From JAGVSR01 sp963750715 (GTDB lineage Bacteria > Pseudomonadota > Alphaproteobacteria > Rhizobiales > Hyphomicrobiaceae), in the NCBI GenBank assembly GCA_963750715.1, contig CAVVRP010000014.1, positions 1 to 64,000 of the forward strand: 64,000 nucleotides of DNA. The letters run 5' to 3'. The position numbers were made by a program, and so were the translations under genes. The first letter of the stretch is position 1, and each line of letters starts with the position of its first letter. Below, in pieces: positions 1 to 10,169 of the stretch. The notes under the pieces are model-generated. The model searched no databases. It was not told the DNA's origin and saw only the letters and a list, made by a program, of their open reading frames with translations.

Positions 1-1217
1 GGACTTGGGGTCGAGACCGGGCGGCGCCTTGCGCCACTGATAGCCGGAACGGCCGAGTTCGTAGCCGTTTTCAAACAGTGCATTCATGTAAGCCTTGTCG
101 AAGGCGTCCTTGCTTTTGACCGTGAAGTCGACGGGGATGTAGGCGAGGTTATAGTCGACGCCATCGCGCTTTGCCGTCGAATAGATCCGGTAAAGATCCC
201 CTACGCCTTGCGTCTTGATGAGCGTGTCAATCGAGCGTGTCGCGATGGGGAGCAAGTTGTCGCTGGTAGCGAGAAACTCCGGAGACAGCTTTGCGTTGCG
301 GATGATGTAGACGTGGCGCTTTGCTTTCCAGCCAATGGCCTTGTTGACTTCCTTCGGCGTATAGCCCGGCGGATACATGAACACCTGCCGGGTTCACGCC
401 TCCGTCGACGTGCATTTCCTTATAGCTCTTGCCGCCCGCCGTCACATTGATCTCGACCGGCGGAAACGCGCCCGGGATCGCCGCCGACGCCAGTATGATC
501 TGGCGCATCAAAGCCAGAATCGGGATGTCCGCTGGCGGCAAGCGCGCCGATGTCCCAGATCACCGATCGTTGGGCATCCAGGTTCGTCGTCCCGATCAAA
601 AGAACGCGCCCCTTTCGGTGTTCCTCTGCGATCTCCTGCAACATTTCGGCGCTTGTGAATCGTGCGATGACCTGTTGCAGCGGCTTCGTGTCGGCAAGGC
701 GATTGCCTGGCCGACAAGTGCGGCGAACACTTGGGACTCGGCGACTTGCTCCTCGTAATGAGTGTGGTATAGGCTTCCTTGGTTTCTCGTCGTACTTCGG
801 GCCGAGGAAGGCCAGCGGCGCCATCATCGCCCCGGTGCTGATACCCGTCACAACGTCAAATTTGGGCCGCTTGCCGGTCTCCGTCCAACCCACCAGAAGC
901 CCGGCTCCGAATGCGCCATCGCTGCCGCCGCCGGATAGAGATAGGAAGTGGATTTCGCGCGTCTTGCCTTTGACGCCAGGTCCCATTGACTCACGCACAG
1001 CGGCGATACGGCGCTGAACTACTTCGCGGTAGTACTCGGGGGCGCCGTCTCCCCAGATCCGGACGTTCTCGAAGTGGTCGATACTCGCCGTCTCGACGAG
1101 CGATTCCGGCACTGCTGGCGCAACTCGCCGACCATCATCGTCGTGCAACCGCACTGAAGCAGCGCCGCGGTCAACGCGATGGAAGCCGCGATCAGCGAGC
1201 GGGGCGAGGAAGCGCTT
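1..1217 (-). pseudogene. Patatin-like phospholipase lipoprotein, shattered and cut by the window edge
   Basis: These are the remains of a patatin-like lipid acyl hydrolase that reads leftwards off the window edge. Stitching frames together gives a lipoprotein-type leader ending LLQCGC (about 1135-1200), the oxyanion loop GGGSDGAFGAG and the nucleophile elbow GISTGAMM (about 825-932), and the catalytic Asp in HVDGGVN (about 392-412). The Ser and Asp of the patatin dyad are still encoded. At least five frame changes separate these pieces (near 1110, 770, 740, 515 and 390), so no intact protein is made from this sequence. One change, near 515, lies beside a GAATC site and another, near 385, in a run of C. 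Decay and poor sequence cannot be told apart here. The family is clear; the substrate is unknown. Confidence 0.75.
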
Positions 1218-1299
1218 CTTCCGACGTCGGCCGGTGATGCCCAGCAGAGCCCTGATGTCGAGATGCGATGCTTTCCAGCATTACTTTCGCCTATCCCCC

Positions 1300-2098
1300 T
1301 AGCCAATCTGCCATCAACGCCGGGCGGCGGCGCATTTTGCTGTCAAGGAGCTGCATTGACCGGACAAAGCTGTAGGACTTCATTTTGCCGGATCCAGCCC
1401 CATCACACTCGAGGTAGGCTTTGACCGACCGGGCGATGTCGGATGCTCGTCACTACTTCTACGTTTCCCGTAGAACACAACCGCGCATTATCAGGGTTGA
1501 CGTGATATCCACCTATTTCGGCTCGCACTTGAGAAATCAAAGGCCGCTCGACTTCGGACGGGGTCTCTTTTTCCTCCTCGATCCATCGCCAACAGCATAG
1601 TCAGAGACATCAGGGGCACTACGGATGAAGACCGAAGAGCCAAACTCGACACCTTTCTCAAGAGGCATAACGCCGAAGACCCGGACGTTCGCGCCGCCAT
1701 TATCGGAAGCACCGGTGATTGCCCAACCACCGAGTATCCTGTCGACAAATGAGTCGGAATGTCTGAAATCGGGTCAAAGGCGGAAGAAACCGGATTGCCT
1801 CGACCAGGACTCCTCGTTCCCATTAGCGGACCAAGCAAGTCAGCTGATGGAACGAGCTGGCAGAGTCGGCGATGTTACTTTTCCGCTGAAACCCCATCAC
1901 GCGCGCCCGCGCGCCTCTGCGCGTACTGCGTGGAAAACTGCGAAGGGCCAGGAGCTGAAGTTTGAGGAGGTAGAGCATTAGCCTTGCGTATCGATGGCAG
2001 CATTGCGTTTATTGGACCAAACGATGGCAAACGCATATCGATTGACTGAAAGCGCATTTTCGCCATTGAGCTATAGCCAGACCGGGGAGAAAACAACG
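1300..2098 (+). other. Intergenic stretch without a confident gene
   Basis: I find no convincing start and family match here. The only protein-like stretch is an open frame from 1501 to 1755 with no ATG or GTG. Its end reads IRGTTDEDRRAKLDTFLKRH and then IIGSTGDCPTTEYPVDK, an acidic-basic pattern that looks coding rather than random. It may be the tail of a gene whose start has been lost. The overlapping open frames in the other phases have poor composition and I do not support them. Confidence 0.25.
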
Positions 2099-3277
2099 AT
2101 GAACCCGACCATCAAGACGCTCAGCCATCTTCTGCTCAAAGTGGCGATGGTCTGTGCCTTGGCGATGCAGGCAGCAAACGCGCAGGCGGCGTCACCGCCG
2201 GCCAATCAAACCGCGATCACTGCCATTGACATATTGCTGGCACCGGACGCCACGATGCTCCGGCATGCCGAGGCCAACAACACCCGGCTCCTCAAGGTTT
2301 ACCCGCAAGGTTTCGCCCTAGATGCCGCGCACCGTCCGCACATCACGATGCTCCAGTGTTTCGTCCGTACGGCGGACTTGGACAAAGTTTACGCGGCCGA
2401 AGAAAAGGTGCTCGCTGCCGCCAACGTGAACGCGATGAAGCTGGAGGCGTTCAAATTCTACTACGCTCCGGCCGGCGCGACGGGCGTCGCCGGCATCAGC
2501 GCGAAGCCGACGTCGGAGATACTCAAGCTGCAGGCGGAGATCATTGCCGCCGCGAAGCCGTTCATGGTGCATACCGGCCCCATCGGCGCGTTTACCGCGC
2601 CGCACGAAGATCCCGCCATCGACGCGGGCATTATCGACTACGTGTCAACGTTTGTGCCGAAAATGTCCGGAGAGAACTTCAATCCGCACGTCAGCACTGG
2701 TGTCGCCACCCGCGCATACCTCGACAAGATGATCGCCGAACCGTTCGAACCGTTCACGTTCTCACCAGCCGGCGCGGCCGTGTACCAGTTAGGCCCGTTC
2801 GGCACGGCTATCTGGTCACTGTACTTACTGAGCGACGGACGCAGACCGCTAGCGGCGGAGGTTAGAGGGGACGAAAAGACTACGCTCAACAAGCCGCATT
2901 CGAAGTTCATACAGGAGAACGTTTGGAAGAGGTTCGGCGAGCCGCTGGATCTCTCGGTGCCGATGCTCCACCCCAAAAATCTTCCCACCTTCCTTGCCGT
3001 TTGCGATTACCAAATTCCTGGACTTCTACGGCACGTCGCTGCGGTTGACGCCCGCGTTTTTCCTGACCGACGACCCACGACATGGTACGGTGGCCGCCCA
3101 CAAGAGCCGTCCACGGCCTGTAAACTCCAAGAAAATGCGAGTGTGACAGTTCCAAAGCAAGGAGGTTTGTATGATGTCCTTATTGCGACGAATCAGAGTT
3201 CTGGCGCCGCTTGTTCTGGCTACCAGCTTGGCTTCACTGCCGTTGATCGCGCCGGCCGCACTGGCGCAAGCCAGTAA
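2099..3277 (+). CDS. Secreted 2H phosphoesterase (2'-5' RNA ligase-like), 3' end unnatural
   Basis: The product belongs to the 2H phosphoesterase superfamily, which acts on 2',5'-phosphodiester or cyclic nucleotide bonds through two His-x-Thr/Ser motifs. Both are visible, HITM at residue 81 and HVST at residue 197, about 115 residues apart. The ATG at 2099 follows a GGGGAGA ribosome site and opens a signal peptide ending near ANAQA, so the enzyme is probably periplasmic. The family match stops near residue 237 (QLGPFGTA, about 2810). The remaining roughly 155 residues run across into the start of the sulfatase gene in another phase and look like read-through after a frameshift. A second frame ending near 3150 encodes a plausible tail of unknown type. 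The substrate cannot be inferred. Confidence 0.65.
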   Translation: MNPTIKTLSHLLLKVAMVCALAMQAANAQAASPPANQTAITAIDILLAPDATMLRHAEANNTRLLKVYPQGFALDAAHRPHITMLQCFVRTADLDKVYAAEEKVLAAANVNAMKLEAFKFYYAPAGATGVAGISAKPTSEILKLQAEIIAAAKPFMVHTGPIGAFTAPHEDPAIDAGIIDYVSTFVPKMSGENFNPHVSTGVATRAYLDKMIAEPFEPFTFSPAGAAVYQLGPFGTAIWSLYLLSDGRRPLAAEVRGDEKTTLNKPHSKFIQENVWKRFGEPLDLSVPMLHPKNLPTFLAVCDYQIPGLLRHVAAVDARVFPDRRPTTWYGGRPQEPSTACKLQENASVTVPKQGGLYDVLIATNQSSGAACSGYQLGFTAVDRAGRTGASQ

Positions 3278-4905
3278 GCCCAACATCCTTTTCATCATGG
3301 GTGACGACATCGGCTGGATGCAGCCGAGCATCTACCATCAAGGCCTGATGGTCGGCGAAACGCCCAACATCGACCGCATTGGGCAGGAGGGCGCCAAGTT
3401 CATGACCTACTATGCCGAGCAAAGTTGCACGGCCGGGCGCACTGCCTTCTTCACCGGCATGACACCGTTGCGCGCCGGCATGATCCCGCCGCAATTACCC
3501 GGCAGCCCGTCTTTCCTGCAGCCCGGCACGCCGTCGCTGGCCAAGTTCCTGCTCGACCTCGGCTACAACACCGGCGAGTTCGGCAAGAACCATCTGGGCG
3601 ACCACTCGGCAGCGCTGCCGACGGCGCACGGCTTCCAGGAGTTCTGGGGCTATCTCTATCACCTTGATGCGATGCAGGGCGTCAGCTTCCCCGACATCAA
3701 TAACACCCCAACCCAGCAGGCGATTGTGCCGCCGTGCAAGAACACGCCGGTCCCCGGTCTCAGTGATCCCCCGGATGCGGTGGATCAAAAGACAGCGTTG
3801 TGCATGATGCCGCCGCGGCCGGTGATCGCCTGCACGTCCTCCGACGGCACGGAGAAGAACCAGACCTGCAAGGATGAAGGGCCGCTGACGCTCGACCGTT
3901 CGAAGTCGGTGGATGAAGAAATCTCGTCCAAGGTCATCGACTTCCTCGACCGCAACGACCCGAAGAAGACCAACAAGCCGTTCTTCGTCTGGTACAATCC
4001 GGCGCGCATGCACATCACCACCATGCTGTCGGACAAGTACATGGCCATGGTCGGTACGCCCGGCGGCAAGGACTGGGGTGCCAACGAAGCCGGCATGAAG
4101 CAGATGGACGACAACATCGGCTATGTCCTGAAGAAGCTGGAGGACATGGGCGAGTTGGACAACACCATCGTCGTCTTTACCACCGACAACGGCGCCGAAG
4201 TGATCACCTTCCCCGATGGCGGCAACACCCCCTTCAAGGGCGGCAAGTTGACGACCTGGGAAGGCGGCATGCGCGCACCGGCAGTCATCCGCTGGCCGGG
4301 CCATATCAAGCCGGGCACGGTCCTGAACGACATCTTCGCGTCCTACGACTGGATGCCGACCTTTGTTGAAATCGCCGGTGGGGCCAAGGGCAATGACCTC
4401 AACGAGCAGATCATGGCGGGCAAATATCCCGGCATCGTCAAGACCAAGCTCCAGGGGGTCAACCAGCTCGACTATCTGACCGGCAAGTCGGACAAATCGG
4501 CGCGCGATACGTTCTTCTACTACGGAGGACCTGTTCCGTCGGCAGTGCGCTACAAGAACTGGAAGATCTACTTCGCGATGGCATCCGAGGCCGCGACCGG
4601 TGGCTTGATGGGGGTCCATACCTTCCATTGGCCTTTGGTCAACAACATCAAACGAGATCCCTTCGAGGGGTCCGTCGGTTTCGAACCGAAGACCCTCTTA
4701 GGCCAGGGCGGCGCACTTGACCGGGCCAATGACCGCCTATATCTACGACTGGAACATCATTCCCATCGGCCAAGCGCTGTGGCTGAGGGAACTTGAGTCT
4801 TACGGGCCATATCCGGCATTGCAGTCCCCGGCATCCTACAGCCTTGCCCAGGTCCTCCAGGAGGTAAAGGATCAAATGGCGAGGACGGGAAGCAAAGACA
4901 ACTAG
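3171..4905 (+). CDS. Arylsulfatase (formylglycine type), frameshifted near 4712
   Basis: This is a periplasmic sulfatase of the alkaline-phosphatase superfamily. A strong AAGGAGG lies five bases before the ATG, and a signal peptide ends near AALAQA. The calcium-binding Asp pair is in FIMGDDIGWM, and the Cys that becomes formylglycine is C86 in SCTAGRT, the C-x-A-x-R form of the sulfatase signature. Other family features are FFVWYNPARMH, VVFTTDNGAE and TPFKGGKLTTWEGGMRAP. The first frame stops at 4796. From about 4712 the normal C-terminus (GPMTAYIYDW to QVLQEVKDQMARTG) continues in another phase to 4905, so one extra base near 4712 is likely. No GANTC site lies at this break, unlike the backbone frameshifts. 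The catalytic core is intact; the substrate is unknown. Confidence 0.8.
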
Positions 4906-5040
4906 GACGTAGCGAGTCAGAGCTTAGTAATCCATTAGTGATGTGTTAAGCGGGCGAGCCGAATGGGCCGCCCGTCTCCCCATCGACTCTGATCCGCAGG
5001 GTTAGTTCAGCTAATCATCACTCCTTAGGGGAATGCTATC

Positions 5041-5472
5041 ATGAACGGCCAGGAAGCCCTGAAGCTCGGGGCCGCTTTAATGACCCTATTGGCCGGCCTG
5101 CCACCGGCTGCAGCACGTGCAGAAGGTGTTTTAAAAAAAGAATTAGAACGTGTGGAGCAGCGGGTTGAAGAGAGGCTCGCTGCGACACCCTTTACTTCCG
5201 AGGAATTGGCCAGGCGAACCGTTCATCGCCACGCCGTGGACGCCGTCATTTGGGGCCTGCCGCTCGTGGGCGAGGAGACGGTTCGGCAGGCCTACTTCTG
5301 CGATGGGAAGGCGAACTATAACGACATCGTCTGGTGGCCCAAACGCGGCGGCAACACAAAGGTAGACGGGCCCAAAGGTCAGGGCTGGTGGTGGGACGGC
5401 GGCTCCAGCTTTTACAAAGGCCCGCGTTTCTATAATGGGCCCTGCTTCGAACCAGGCTGGCGTCGCTGGTAG
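5041..5472 (+). pseudogene. Truncated DUF1254-like secreted protein
   Basis: The 143-residue product has a signal peptide ending near PPAAARAEG and a segment, RHAVDAVIWGLPLV followed by YNDIVWWPK, that resembles the N-terminal part of DUF1254-domain proteins. Those are usually more than 400 residues long. The frame ends at 5472. A different phase across the stop continues LVVYAGANDPALRQRIEP up to about 5550, which suggests a frameshift and then loss of most of the gene. It lies just after the sulfatase on the same strand. The family assignment is by pattern only. Function is unknown even for complete members. Confidence 0.5.
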
Positions 5473-5475
5473 TCT

Positions 5476-5796
5476 ATGCGGGTGCCAATGATCCGGCCCT
5501 GCGTCAGCGCATCGAACCCGTACCGGTTGTTGCCGAGCCTTTGGGATAGTCGACGGACAGGGCCCGATAGCCTGACCTACGTCAATTCTATTGATCAATA
5601 TTCGGGCTACGTGTCGGGGCCGATGCCGCAGAACGGAGGCCCCTGCGTGATCGGCGTTGTGATGGGCCTTGCTCTTCCGGCGGTGGCGTGGGTGGACCAA
5701 GCTGCAACACTGCTCTTACTTTGCACTGTGGCACTGTTGATCGTTATTGCTGTGTTTTGGCTTGCTGGCAGGCGAACCGAAACTGGATCCGAATGA
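5476..5796 (+). CDS. Small hypothetical membrane protein, doubtful
   Basis: The open frame codes for 106 residues. Only the last third looks like protein: two hydrophobic stretches (VIGVVMGLALPAVAW and TLLLLCTVALLIVIAVFWLAG) that would span the membrane, followed by a charged tail. The first 50 residues overlap the tail of the decayed gene upstream and look random. A later start, near the GTG at 5649, may be the true one. I recognise no family. It may be a remnant rather than a working gene. Confidence 0.3.
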   Translation: MRVPMIRPCVSASNPYRLLPSLWDSRRTGPDSLTYVNSIDQYSGYVSGPMPQNGGPCVIGVVMGLALPAVAWVDQAATLLLLCTVALLIVIAVFWLAGRRTETGSE

Positions 5797-5915
5797 TTGG
5801 TCGCGCGTGAGCCAGAACCTAACGCGACGACGATCAAATCGCGCCGGTTGATAAGCTTGCCGACGCTCCACTCGCGTTTCAATCCTAAAGTGCATTCTCT
5901 TGGATGGCCAGAAGG

Positions 5916-6626
5916 TCAGCGCATGCCTCCGGCGGCTATCACGCCCATGATCAGTGTGCCATTGGTGCGCCAAGGGTCGCCGCCGCCGTTTGTTCCTTCG
6001 AGAATCTTGTGAAATCCCTTCACTGGATACACTTGGGAAAGTCGGCCTGTCTGCTCGAGGCCATGAAACAGGTGATCACGCTCCGCGTCGACGTCGGGGG
6101 CAATGTGGTGTGTGATCTGTCCCGTCGTCCGGCTGATCCCGACCTTTGTGTCGTAGGTCACCGATCCAACCCAAACCCGACGTCCGTCGGGTTCCGTCAG
6201 GTCAGACTGCCAGAAGCGAACGTGATGGCGTTGTCGCGGGTCGTTCCCGACTGGCTGCTCGAAGGCAAGGTCCTCTTTGTGTCCCCATAGATAGAGGCTG
6301 CTAACCGGCGCATCATCGTAAGGCCGGTCAAGAACCGTGTCGGCGGCAATCCTAAGATCGCTGCGTAGCGAGAGGGGGTCTGCCGGGTACCATTTTGCCG
6401 ATGCCATCAGCGTCCTGATCTCGGCCTCAGTGCCGACCAAAGCTACGTTTAGAGGGTCGCCGGGAATGCCGCTCGCCGTATGGGTGACCCCAGGCACGTC
6501 CTCTAAAGACGGATGACGTGTCGCGTAGCGCCGCCAATGGGCTGGCATAATGAGATAAGCGACGACCAAGTAACCAAGTAGAAGGGCGGCGACGATGACC
6601 AGCAGCTGTCGAGTGACATCATCCAT
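5916..6626 (-). CDS. LssY_C domain protein, membrane anchored
   Basis: The ATG at 6626 opens a 236-residue protein. The longer open frame upstream is not supported because it lacks protein-like composition. One membrane anchor (LLVIVAALLLGYLVVAYLIM) is followed by the LssY C-terminal domain. Typical signatures are GDPLNVALVG, AKWYPADPLSLRSDLRIAADTV, SSLYLWGHKEDLAFEQPVG with RHHVRFWQ, and HIAPDVDAERDHL. LssY_C domains occur alone or behind PAP2 phosphatase domains, and their biochemical role is not established. The gene stands alone on this strand between accessory genes, so context says little. Confidence 0.8.
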   Translation of the reverse strand: MDDVTRQLLVIVAALLLGYLVVAYLIMPAHWRRYATRHPSLEDVPGVTHTASGIPGDPLNVALVGTEAEIRTLMASAKWYPADPLSLRSDLRIAADTVLDRPYDDAPVSSLYLWGHKEDLAFEQPVGNDPRQRHHVRFWQSDLTEPDGRRVWVGSVTYDTKVGISRTTGQITHHIAPDVDAERDHLFHGLEQTGRLSQVYPVKGFHKILEGTNGGGDPWRTNGTLIMGVIAAGGMR

Positions 6627-7035
6627 ATTTTCGGTTTCCTCGCCGATTGGACCTAACTTCACACTTGTCCGCAGCTCGCCGTACGGCTTACAGGGCGGCA
6701 TGGTACAGAGGCGCAGCGATTGGTGCCGCCGGCGTGGCAGCTCCCTACTATGCCGCCCCATACGCGCCTCGGTGCGGCTATTACCCATATCCTCCGTGCT
6801 ACTAGCAGGGGGGCCGCCGGTCTCGGGTGGACCGCAAGCACGTTCCTGGCCACGTGATGCGTGTTCGCCATGGCAGCGCGCTTGACGCAAGACGCACAAA
6901 GCCGCTCAAATTTAGTAGCCGTGTCCGCAGCGCAACGGACGGGCTTTCGCGATTCGCGGTAACCTCCGCCGCAATTTAGGGAACTCTCCTCCTTCAACGC
7001 GCCGGAGGGCTTCAGTGCGCGAGCGAGGTCCATGA
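6627..7035 (+). other. Intergenic stretch with a Tyr/Pro/Ala-rich protein remnant
   Basis: Between the LssY_C gene and the next outer-membrane gene there is no complete gene. A plus-strand frame from about 6662 to 6805 ends in GAAIGAAGVAAPYYAAPYA and then YYPYPPCY before a stop. This composition is typical of the C-termini of small secreted Gly/Tyr/Pro-rich proteins of alphaproteobacteria. It has no start codon in frame within the stretch and is best read as a remnant. Confidence 0.25.
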
Positions 7036-7971
7036 ATGATTGGCAACTGCAGAGAGTTCAGACTGATCGCTTCGGCGCTTCTTGCACTAATGGGTTGCAC
7101 CGGCCCGGCCGCCAGCGCAGACCTTGGTGGGACACAGGAGCAAGTTCCCGTCGAGTCCGCAACTCGCGCTAGCCCCTGGTCCTTCACCTTCACGCTCTAC
7201 GGCTGGCTTCCCTGGATGTCCGGGGACATGGCCGTCAAAGGCCGCCCGTTCAATGTCGATATCTCGCCTGATCAGATCATTCAGAATCTGGATTGGTCAG
7301 GCATTCCGATTTGGATGAGCTACGCGGAGGCCCGCAATGGGCGGATCTCGCTGTTCAACGATATTGTCTACGCCAACATTTCCGGATCGAAAGATTTTGC
7401 CACTGCGCGGCAGGGACGGTTCGCGAACCTGTCGCTCGGCGGCACGGTCGAGGCCGACTACGAGCAGGCGACCATCGAGCTTGGTGGCGCCTATGAGGTG
7501 TGGTCCGGTGAGACGGCGGGACTTGGCAAGGGTGCGGTCGATGTGCTTGGCGGCGGTCGGTACTGGTATCAGGACACGAGCGTTTCTGCTGACCTCAATG
7601 CGACGCTCAATGTCACAGGGCCTCTTGGCATCGTCGATCTTACTCAAACTCGAAATCGCGTGATTGCTCGGTCGGGTTCGGTCGATTGGGTCGATCCCTT
7701 TATCGGCGCACGCCTTCGTCAGAAGCTTGCCCCCGGACAAGACCTGACATTGCGAGGCGACATTGGAGGGTTCGACGTAGGCAGCCAGTTCACCTGGCAA
7801 GTGCTTGCCACCTATAACTTCCAGCTCTGCCTCACCGACCAATATGTCCTTGACGGCTATCTCGGGTATCGCGCTCTGTCCGTCGACTATTCGCAAGGCT
7901 CGGGAAATTCGAAATACGAATTCGACGTGCTCATGCAGGGCCCGGTCATTGGGGCCACGTTGCACTTCTAA
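7036..7971 (+). CDS. Outer-membrane beta-barrel protein
   Basis: The 311-residue product has an N-terminal secretion signal (LIASALLALMGCTGPAASA). A lipobox-like Cys is present but not in a perfect context. The rest is rich in alternating hydrophobic and aromatic residues and ends in a terminal Phe (GPVIGATLHF), the usual C-terminal signal for outer-membrane barrels. The segment FTFTLYGWLPWMSGDMAVKG near residue 50 and the later repeats of short beta hairpins fit the uncharacterised porin-like proteins common in Hyphomicrobiales. It stands alone. I infer a barrel of about 12 strands with unknown cargo. Confidence 0.7.
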   Translation: MIGNCREFRLIASALLALMGCTGPAASADLGGTQEQVPVESATRASPWSFTFTLYGWLPWMSGDMAVKGRPFNVDISPDQIIQNLDWSGIPIWMSYAEARNGRISLFNDIVYANISGSKDFATARQGRFANLSLGGTVEADYEQATIELGGAYEVWSGETAGLGKGAVDVLGGGRYWYQDTSVSADLNATLNVTGPLGIVDLTQTRNRVIARSGSVDWVDPFIGARLRQKLAPGQDLTLRGDIGGFDVGSQFTWQVLATYNFQLCLTDQYVLDGYLGYRALSVDYSQGSGNSKYEFDVLMQGPVIGATLHF

Positions 7972-8269
7972 TTGAAGTCTCACGACAAGCTCGATTGCTT
8001 TGAGCGGGTCTGATTTATGTCGTCAGCCCGCATCAAGCCTACCGGAATCCGCCGAAGCTGCCGTCTGGAACTGCAAAACCATTCGCGCCGCTGATCGGAC
8101 CACCGCGACAACATGAGTGTTGCAGCTAGGTTAGCTCCGGTTGTCTTCATCATTCTTCCTCTGCTCGGCGAGCAGTGTATTGGCCTTCGCTGATTGCACA
8201 ATCGTTGGCGCGAGCCCCATCGACGCGTCGCCGATTTCAGCCTATCGTGGCAGGTCAAAGGAGGTGATC

Positions 8270-8824
8270 ATGGCCACCGAGTTCCTTCCAAACATCGCTC
8301 AGATAAACCGCATGATGTGGCTCGGCTTTGCATTTATGGCGTTAGGCCTCATGGCTATACTTTCCCCGTTTGTGGCTGGCGAGACTACCGTAATTGTCGT
8401 TGGCCTGATCTTGCTTGCCGCTGGACTAGGGCAACTGCTTGCGGCCTTCCGTGGCGAAGTTGGAAGTCCACGGTGGTTGAACGCGGTCCATGGCGCAATC
8501 AGCACGCTGAGCGCTTTTCTTGTGCTCGCACATCCGCTGTTGGGACTCAGCTTTCTGACCTTCTTGTTGATGATTTATTTTGGCGCCGATGGTTTATGGA
8601 AGATCATCGAGTCGCTCCAATATGTATCTGTCCCCGGCTGGCTGTGGCTACTTGCTAGCGGCGCCCTGTCTCTGCTACTGGGCCTTCTAATCTGGAGTCA
8701 GTGGCCGGTGTCGGGAACGTGGGCAGTCGGTGTCCTGATTGGCGCAAACCTTTTGAGTACAGGCTTCGCCAAGGTAGCTTTCGCGCGATCTCTCAAAAGC
8801 GCCTTCCGGAAGGTGCTGTCCTAA
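8270..8824 (+). CDS. HdeD-family (DUF308) membrane protein
   Basis: The ATG at 8270 lies just behind a near-perfect AAAGGAGGTGA ribosome site, which decides the start against longer open frames. The 184-residue protein has about six membrane segments in pairs, with the DUF308 repeat pattern (GLILLAAGLGQLLAAFRG, FLLMIYFGADGLWKIIESLQ, SGALSLLLGLLIWSQWP). In E. coli HdeD is an inner-membrane protein linked to acid resistance. The function of other family members is not known. A rho-independent terminator follows about 100 bases downstream, so the gene is probably monocistronic. Confidence 0.8.
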   Translation: MATEFLPNIAQINRMMWLGFAFMALGLMAILSPFVAGETTVIVVGLILLAAGLGQLLAAFRGEVGSPRWLNAVHGAISTLSAFLVLAHPLLGLSFLTFLLMIYFGADGLWKIIESLQYVSVPGWLWLLASGALSLLLGLLIWSQWPVSGTWAVGVLIGANLLSTGFAKVAFARSLKSAFRKVLS

Positions 8825-8925
8825 CTCCGCAGGGCACGAAGGCAGCTGTTTTGTGCTCAACCCGAGAGCGATTGGTCTCGATCCGCACGAACGTCGCGCC
8901 ACAGACCACGGGGTTCACCAGTGAC

Positions 8926-8957
8926 AGCACCGTGACGATGGCCTGACGGTGCTTTTT
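8926..8957 (+). terminator. Rho-independent terminator after the HdeD-like gene
   Basis: An 8-bp perfect stem, AGCACCGT with ACGGTGCT, encloses a 12-base loop and is followed at once by TTTT on the plus strand. It lies about 100 bases after the stop of the HdeD-like gene and before the convergent gene. Confidence 0.75.
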
Positions 8958-9022
8958 CATGTCCAGTTACAACCCTGGCGTCAGGAGGGCGGGCAGCGTA
9001 TAGCGACCAGCCGGAAGGGCGT

Positions 9023-9838
9023 TTAGCTTCCTGTCGGGAACAGAAGCGTCGTCGTCCAACGAAAACCCCAGCCGTCCGCTCCGCTCTGAGGGCTGTCAGC
9101 CCAATACCGAACACCGGGCCCCATGCTGATTGGCTGATCCCCGATCTTGAACAGCTTGGTCACCTGCGCATTGATCGGGACCGACCATTCATCGGTGACC
9201 CAGTTGTAGGTCAACTCCGTGTTGAGGCTAAACGTCCAGGCATCTTTGGTTGTGTACGTCACGAACGGCTGCAGGTAGGTGGAATTGATGTCCGGGCGAT
9301 TTTCGTCGCCTCCCACAGACCAGATATGATTGGCGAGAATGCCAATGGTCCACGGACCGGTCTGCGTCAGCGCGACTGCTGTCGGTCCAAGACCCCATTT
9401 TTCGGCGCTCAGCAATTCATCCGTGCCTGTCGGCAAATAGACGGCGGGACCCGCTCCCCAGATCAGCCAGCCACCCGCCGGTTTCTTTGGCGAGAAGAAA
9501 AAGCTTTGCAGCGTGTCCTGCAGACCGAACTGGTCGCCGGCCCCTGGAAAAATCTCGTGCTGATCCATGATAGGTAGGATGGTGCGCGAGATGAGGTTCC
9601 AATCGGCGTCCAGCGAAATCGGGATCACGGGCTGGAACTTGAGATAATTTTGGGTGCCGTCTTCAGCGGGACCGATGTTGTGATCGTAGTTGTATTGAAA
9701 GGGAACGGCGATCAGAGATGCGATGGGGTTGCTGAGCTTCTTCGCCAGTTCCTCCGCCTCATCGGCGTGCGCGGCCGACTGTGCAAGCGAGATGACAATC
9801 GCGCTCAATAGTGCGGCGCTAAAGCGCTTAAGGCTCAT
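9023..9838 (-). CDS. Outer-membrane transporter-like protein (neuromedin U-type annotation)
   Basis: The start at the ATG at 9838 gives a clean signal peptide (MSLKRFSAALLSAIVISLAQSAAHA). The longer open frame upstream adds nothing plausible. The mature part begins AEELAKKLSNPIASLIAVPFQYNYD and continues with LKFQPVIPISL and SRTILPIMDQ. This pattern is found in putative outer-membrane proteins often annotated as transporters or, misleadingly, neuromedin U. The chain is rich in aromatic beta-strand motifs and ends LLFPTGS. No partner genes are adjacent, and the transported compound is unknown. Confidence 0.7.
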   Translation of the reverse strand: MSLKRFSAALLSAIVISLAQSAAHADEAEELAKKLSNPIASLIAVPFQYNYDHNIGPAEDGTQNYLKFQPVIPISLDADWNLISRTILPIMDQHEIFPGAGDQFGLQDTLQSFFFSPKKPAGGWLIWGAGPAVYLPTGTDELLSAEKWGLGPTAVALTQTGPWTIGILANHIWSVGGDENRPDINSTYLQPFVTYTTKDAWTFSLNTELTYNWVTDEWSVPINAQVTKLFKIGDQPISMGPGVRYWADSPQSGADGWGFRWTTTLLFPTGS

Positions 9839-10169
9839 TGCGTCACCTCGTGCTCGGGGCAGCGTTTCGAGAATCAGAGCCGATAAGGCTAGCATCAGAT
9901 CGGCGCGCGCGAGTTGCGCGTAGACCACTCGGCGTCGGGAATGAGCTCAAGCGCAGTTCGGCCCGGCTAATCATGGGATGTTCCATGCGATCGGCGTCCG
10001 GTTAGAGACGGGCGGAGCCGTTTGGAAAAAAAGTGCACCTACGCTTCAAGCAGCCCGAACTCTAACTCAATCCGCCCTCACCGAGGCTGGTCTAGCAGCA
10101 GCTTATTGCCCCGGAATTGCCCAGACGATCGCTCCGAGGAACGAGAACTCGGCTAACATATTGAAAAAC

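Noticed and set aside
3495..4628. 377-codon open frame antisense to the sulfatase gene
   Set aside because: It is the complement of a strongly supported enzyme gene in GC-rich DNA, has no ribosome site, and its His/Arg/Val-rich composition is typical of a shadow frame.
4700..4720. Sulfatase frameshift as another GANTC error
   Set aside because: No GANTC is restored by removing one base here, so it was not counted with the five backbone cases.
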